Shown: positions 38,093 through 41,370 of the stretch, piece by piece
Layout of the letters: the number at the start of each line of letters is the position of its first letter
Position numbering within the stretch: the first letter of the stretch is position 1
Assembly (NCBI GenBank): GCA_900541675.1
Contig: UQKU01000019.1
Span: forward strand, 1 to 41,370
DNA from: an uncultured Collinsella sp.
GTDB taxonomy: Bacteria > Actinomycetota > Coriobacteriia > Coriobacteriales > Coriobacteriaceae
Length of the DNA: 41,370 nt
Direction: 5' to 3'
Position numbers and translations under genes: made by a program
Notes under the pieces: generated by a model
Told to the model about the DNA's origin: nothing
Databases searched by the model: none
Seen by the model: only the letters and a program-made list of their open reading frames with translations

Positions 38093-39993
38093 TTGAGTGT
38101 CGGGGCGTTTCCTTTAGCTATGACGGTGCTGCGAAAGCACTCGACGGCGTCGATCTGAACATCGAGGACGGTGAGTTTTTCTGCATCCTCGGTGGCAATG
38201 GGTCGGGCAAGTCGACGTTTGCCAAGCATCTGAATGCGCTGCTGCAGCCCGATGCGGGCACGGTGCGCATCGATGGCATGGATGCGTCCGACCCCGAGCT
38301 GGTCTACGACATTCGTTCGACCGCGGGCATGGTATTCCAGAATCCTGATGATCAGCTGGTGGCAACGCTTGTCGAAGATGACGTTGCGTTCGGTCCCGAA
38401 AACCTTGGCGTGCCATCGGCGCAAATTGCGCAGCGCGTACGCGAGGCGCTGAAGGGCGTGGGGCTGGTGGGCTTTGAGCGCCACGAGACCCATGCGCTTT
38501 CGGGTGGCCAAAAGCAACGCGTGGCGCTTGCCGGCGTGCTCGCCATGGAGCCGCGCGTGCTCATATTGGACGAGGCGTCCTCGATGCTCGATCCGCGTGG
38601 ACGCAAGGGCCTCATGAAGGCTTGCCGCGCGTTGCACGATCGCGGCATGACCATCGTGATGATTACGCACTTTATGGAAGAGGCTGCCGAGGCCGATCGT
38701 GTCGCGGTGTTTCGGGCGGGGCGCGTTGCCATGCTCGGTACGCCCGAGGAAATCTTGACGCGGGCGGATGAGCTTGCGCAGCTCAACCTGGATATGCCGG
38801 CGTCGTGTCGTCTGGGCAGGTCGCTTCGTGCGAAGGGCGTGCCCGTTTGCGCGCAGGTGCGCGAGGCGGATATGGTCGCCGAGATTGCACAGGCTTATGC
38901 CGAGCGGAGTGGGGCGGACATAGCAGGGCAGCCTTCCGCATCCGATTCACATGTGCTTGACAATGGATCCTCTGCGGCCGACGGGATAGCCGCGTCGGAG
39001 CCCGTTATCGAGATCTCGCACCTCTCGCATAGTTACTCGCTGAGCGCCCGCGAGCGCCGTCGATGGCGCAAGCGCTCGACCACTGCGGACGCATCGAGCA
39101 AACAAGCTCTTTGGGGCAACGATCCAAACAGCCCCTGGGCGCTACGTGATGTTTCGTTGACGGTGCGCCGCGGCGAGTTTCTGGGATTGGCGGGTCATAC
39201 CGGCTCGGGTAAATCGACGCTGGTTCAGCATCTCAACGGGTTGATTCGTCCGCAGGAGGGAAGCGTTTGCGCGCTGGGGCTCGACCTATCAAGCAAGAAA
39301 GACGCCGCCGCGGTTAAGGCCAAGGTCGGCGTGGTGTTTCAGTATCCCGAGCGCCAGCTATTTGCCGAGACCGTGGCGCAGGACGTGGCGTTTGGCCCGT
39401 GCAACCTTGGCCTGCCAGAAGACGAGGTTGCACGCCGTGTCGCATCATCGCTTGCGCGCGTGGGCCTCGACCTTGCCGCGATAGGCGACAAGAACCCCTT
39501 TGAGCTTTCGGGCGGCCAGCAGCGCCGCGTGGCGTTTGCCGGCGTGCTCGCCATGGAGCCCGAGGTGCTGGTGCTCGACGAGCCCATGGCGGGGCTCGAT
39601 CCGGCTGCGCGCAGGGATTTCCTGGGGCTCATCGATCGGCTCCATCGCGAGGGCCTGACTGTTGTCATGGTTTCGCATAGCATGGATGACCTGGCAAATT
39701 GCTGTGACCGTATCGTTGTGATGAACGAGGGCGCCGTGTTTGCCGAGGGAACGCCCGCGCAGGTGTTTGCGCGCGCGAACGAGCTCAAATCGATCGGCCT
39801 GGGCGTTCCTGCCGCCCAGCGCATGGCGCTGGCGCTTGCGCAAGCCGGTGTGCCGCTCCGCTGCGACAAGCTTTATACGGTTGAGGCGCTAGCCGACGAG
39901 TTGGCCGGCTTGCTGCTGGGCTGCGCGGACGTGCCTTTGAGGGTTCCGTGTCAGGCTGGTTCCAAGGCGCCCACGCGAGAGGAGGGCTGCTAA
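38089..39993 (+). CDS. Fused energy-coupling factor ATPase (EcfA-EcfA' in one chain)
   Basis: The 634-residue protein holds two complete ABC ATPases. The first has Walker A GGNGSGKST (35-43), the Q-loop FQNPDDQLVATLVEDDVAFG, LSGGQ (137-141) and Walker B LILDEASSMLD (Asp161, Glu162). The second has Walker A GHTGSGKST (369-377), FQYPERQLFAETVAQDVAFG, LSGGQ (473-477) and LVLDEPMAGLD. A linker of about 90 residues (250-340) with low-complexity sequence joins them. The Q-loop sequences are the EcfA type. In most bacteria EcfA1 and EcfA2 are separate genes. It overlaps ribU by four bases and ecfT by one, and powers riboflavin import with EcfT. Confidence 0.93.
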   Translation: MIECRGVSFSYDGAAKALDGVDLNIEDGEFFCILGGNGSGKSTFAKHLNALLQPDAGTVRIDGMDASDPELVYDIRSTAGMVFQNPDDQLVATLVEDDVAFGPENLGVPSAQIAQRVREALKGVGLVGFERHETHALSGGQKQRVALAGVLAMEPRVLILDEASSMLDPRGRKGLMKACRALHDRGMTIVMITHFMEEAAEADRVAVFRAGRVAMLGTPEEILTRADELAQLNLDMPASCRLGRSLRAKGVPVCAQVREADMVAEIAQAYAERSGADIAGQPSASDSHVLDNGSSAADGIAASEPVIEISHLSHSYSLSARERRRWRKRSTTADASSKQALWGNDPNSPWALRDVSLTVRRGEFLGLAGHTGSGKSTLVQHLNGLIRPQEGSVCALGLDLSSKKDAAAVKAKVGVVFQYPERQLFAETVAQDVAFGPCNLGLPEDEVARRVASSLARVGLDLAAIGDKNPFELSGGQQRRVAFAGVLAMEPEVLVLDEPMAGLDPAARRDFLGLIDRLHREGLTVVMVSHSMDDLANCCDRIVVMNEGAVFAEGTPAQVFARANELKSIGLGVPAAQRMALALAQAGVPLRCDKLYTVEALADELAGLLLGCADVPLRVPCQAGSKAPTREEGC

Positions 39994-40793
39994 TGGAGGC
40001 GTTCTCATTTGGCAGCTACTATCCCGGGGATAGCGCGGTGCATCGCCTGGATCCGCGTACTAAGTTGCTCCTAGGTTTTGCATTTCTGGTCACCGTGCTC
40101 ACCGTCGGAAGCTTTTGCGGGCTGGTTCCGGTCGCATTTTTTGTCGTGCTGGTCTATCTCGCAGCCCGGGTGCCGTTGCGCCGGGTCCTATCATCGATGG
40201 CACCATTGCTGGCGATTGTCGTGGTGGTCGCGGTGCTCAACCTGTTTTCCGACCAGAGTGGCCGCATCCTGTGGCAGCTTGGCTTTTTGCAGGTGAGCGA
40301 GGGCTCGCTGCGTTCTGCGGCGTTTGTGGCGTGCCGCCTGACGTTGATGATGGCCGGCATGAGCGCCATTACACTCACCACGCCGACGCTCGACCTCACC
40401 GCGGGCTTTGAACGTCTGCTCGCACCATTTGCGCGCGTGGGGCTTCCGGCGCACGAGCTCGGCATGATTATGGGTATCGCGCTGCGGTTTATGCCGCAAT
40501 TTGCCACCGAGATGAAACAGACGGCCGATGCACAGGCAAGTCGCGGCGCGCGCGTGACGGGCGGTCCGCTCGGCGGTGTGCGCATGCTCGGCAGTGTGGC
40601 GATTCCGCTGTTCACCGGCGTGTTTCGTCATGCCGAGACGCTTTCGGCCGCCATGGATGCGCGCTGCTATCACGGCGAACAGGGACGCACGCGTCTGCAT
40701 GCGCTTACGTTTGGCCGCGGGGATGCACTGGCCGCGGTGGCGATGGCGCTGCTGGTGACATGCGTTGTCGTTATCAATCTTCAACTCGTCTAA
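39993..40793 (+). CDS. ecfT: Energy-coupling factor transmembrane protein EcfT
   Basis: The 266-residue protein has about five membrane helices. It carries the EcfT features HRLDPRTKLLLGFAFLV at the N-terminus and the coupling-helix region QASRGARVTG (near residue 185), whose Ala-Arg-Gly type motif docks on the ATPases. A second coupling segment DARCYHGEQGRTR lies near the end. ATG 39993 shares its first base with the stop of the ATPase gene (TAATG), and AGAGGAGGG is the ribosome site. It completes the ECF module together with RibU and the fused ATPase. Confidence 0.93.
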   Translation: MEAFSFGSYYPGDSAVHRLDPRTKLLLGFAFLVTVLTVGSFCGLVPVAFFVVLVYLAARVPLRRVLSSMAPLLAIVVVVAVLNLFSDQSGRILWQLGFLQVSEGSLRSAAFVACRLTLMMAGMSAITLTTPTLDLTAGFERLLAPFARVGLPAHELGMIMGIALRFMPQFATEMKQTADAQASRGARVTGGPLGGVRMLGSVAIPLFTGVFRHAETLSAAMDARCYHGEQGRTRLHALTFGRGDALAAVAMALLVTCVVVINLQLV

Positions 40794-40823
40794 GCTCGAT
40801 TCGAGCGCAAGAAAGGGGTCTCT

Positions 40824-41270
40824 ATGACCGACATCGATCGCACGGCTCAGCTCGAGCGCGCTTGCTCGTATCTCAGACGCATTCCGGCGTGGTATCTTGC
40901 CACGACCGATGTGAGCGACGGGCATCAGCCCCGCGTGAGGCCGTTTTCGTTTGCCATGGTCGATGACGACAAACTGTGGTTTTGCACGTCGCGCGACAAG
41001 GACGTGTGGGCGGAGTTGAGCGCGAATCCCAAGTTTGAGGTATCGGGCTGGAAGCCGGGGGAGTGCTGGATCGTGTTAACCGGTGAGGCCGCGCTCGATG
41101 ATGATGCAGTCGTGAGCGACAAGGTGCGTCAGGCGGGCTTTAGGCACATGGTGGGCATTGGCGAGCAACACGATAGTGCCAACGACGGCCGCCTTGCATT
41201 CTTCTCGGTCCGCAACATCGCCGCACGGTTCTGCGATATCGACGGCAGCGAAGAGCGCCTCGAGCTCTAA
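40824..41270 (+). CDS. Pyridoxamine 5'-phosphate oxidase family flavin-binding protein
   Basis: The 148-residue protein has a split-barrel FMN-binding fold: YLATTDVSDGHQPRVRPFSF, then DKLWFCTSRDKDVWAELSANPKFEV and VLTGEAAL. Family members bind FMN or F420 and reduce or oxidise small molecules; the substrate is not visible. It follows ecfT by 30 bases with AAGAAAGGGG as ribosome site, so it may share the riboswitch-controlled transcript. A flavin-using enzyme in a riboflavin uptake operon is plausible, but a direct link is inference. Confidence 0.85.
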   Translation: MTDIDRTAQLERACSYLRRIPAWYLATTDVSDGHQPRVRPFSFAMVDDDKLWFCTSRDKDVWAELSANPKFEVSGWKPGECWIVLTGEAALDDDAVVSDKVRQAGFRHMVGIGEQHDSANDGRLAFFSVRNIAARFCDIDGSEERLEL

Positions 41271-41298
41271 TTTCCCAAATTGGCTACCCATTCCAAAA

Positions 41299-41370
41299 GG
41301 CTCTGTTAGACCAAGGTTGACATAAAAACGATGTCACCGCGAGGCGGTACCCTTCAATTAACGTCGAAGG
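41299..41370 (+). mobile_element. 5' end of an insertion sequence (partial)
   Basis: The bases 41299-41322 are the inverted partner of 51-74. The repeat contains TTGACA (41317-41322), a good -35 box for a transposase reading rightward out of the window. The last 20 bases (41351-41370) start with CCTTC and end with GAAGG. No coding part is reached. Read together with the left end, both flanking copies would point the same way. Confidence 0.5.

Noticed and set aside
1..41370. Composite transposon of 41 kb
   Set aside because: The content is ordinary chromosomal housekeeping genes; two IS copies bounding a contig explain the ends more simply.
1..41370. tRNA or rRNA genes
   Set aside because: I saw no T-arm/anticodon pattern or rRNA-like block in any intergenic stretch; the gaps are filled by hairpins and repeats.

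Overview
The window looks like a chromosomal segment of a high-GC actinobacterium of the class Coriobacteriia, most like Collinsella. This rests on the GC-rich third positions, the gene repertoire (a giant 2-hydroxyacyl-CoA dehydratase activase fusion, an Asp23/AmaP/DUF2273 set, OPT and DUF6020 membrane proteins, a fused EcfA ATPase) and many palindromic intergenic repeats. It is an inference, since there is no rRNA in the window. Most genes are housekeeping or metabolic. I see no CRISPR array, prophage, tRNA or rRNA. Both window ends lie just inside copies of the same insertion-sequence terminus, so the window was probably cut, or an assembly broken, at two IS copies in the same orientation.

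Left part (0-10 kb): a divergent DXS-family ThDP enzyme on the minus strand, then an HD-domain protein with a CmpB-type membrane protein, the ammonium transporter and its PII protein, a TetR repressor with an MFS exporter and twin operators, and a Cof-type HAD phosphatase. From 8.75 to 9.6 kb lies a gene-poor island of palindromes with one 41-codon ORF that resembles a holin-like type I toxin.

Centre (9.6-25 kb): a TetR gene cotranscribed with a 1593-residue activase/dehydratase fusion, a 3-hydroxyacyl-CoA dehydrogenase, a DUF389 protein carrying an EF-hand-like loop, an OPT transporter, coaX, a dCMP-deaminase-type protein, a NifU-C protein, lgt and a large DUF6020-like membrane protein.

Right part (25-41 kb): yebC, a cell-envelope stress cluster (AmaP, DUF2273, Asp23), a YitT protein, a zinc-ribbon membrane protein with a Pro/Glu tail, an M20 amidohydrolase convergent with it and divergent from a YtcJ-type amidohydrolase, groES-groEL between long inverted repeats, and an FMN riboswitch in front of ribU, a fused ecfA-ecfA', ecfT and a flavin-dependent oxidase-like gene. 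The last group makes a self-contained riboflavin uptake operon.

The least ordinary material is intergenic. One scattered family of about ten stem-loops has stems that differ from copy to copy while the loop keeps a GGGAC(A/G)G core. There are also several long inverted repeats of 110-240 bp, and a 21-bp perfect inverted repeat placed around the -10 box and Shine-Dalgarno of the HAD gene. The most notable protein observations are the DXS-like enzyme that lacks the arginines expected to bind substrate phosphate and the PII protein with an altered T-loop.
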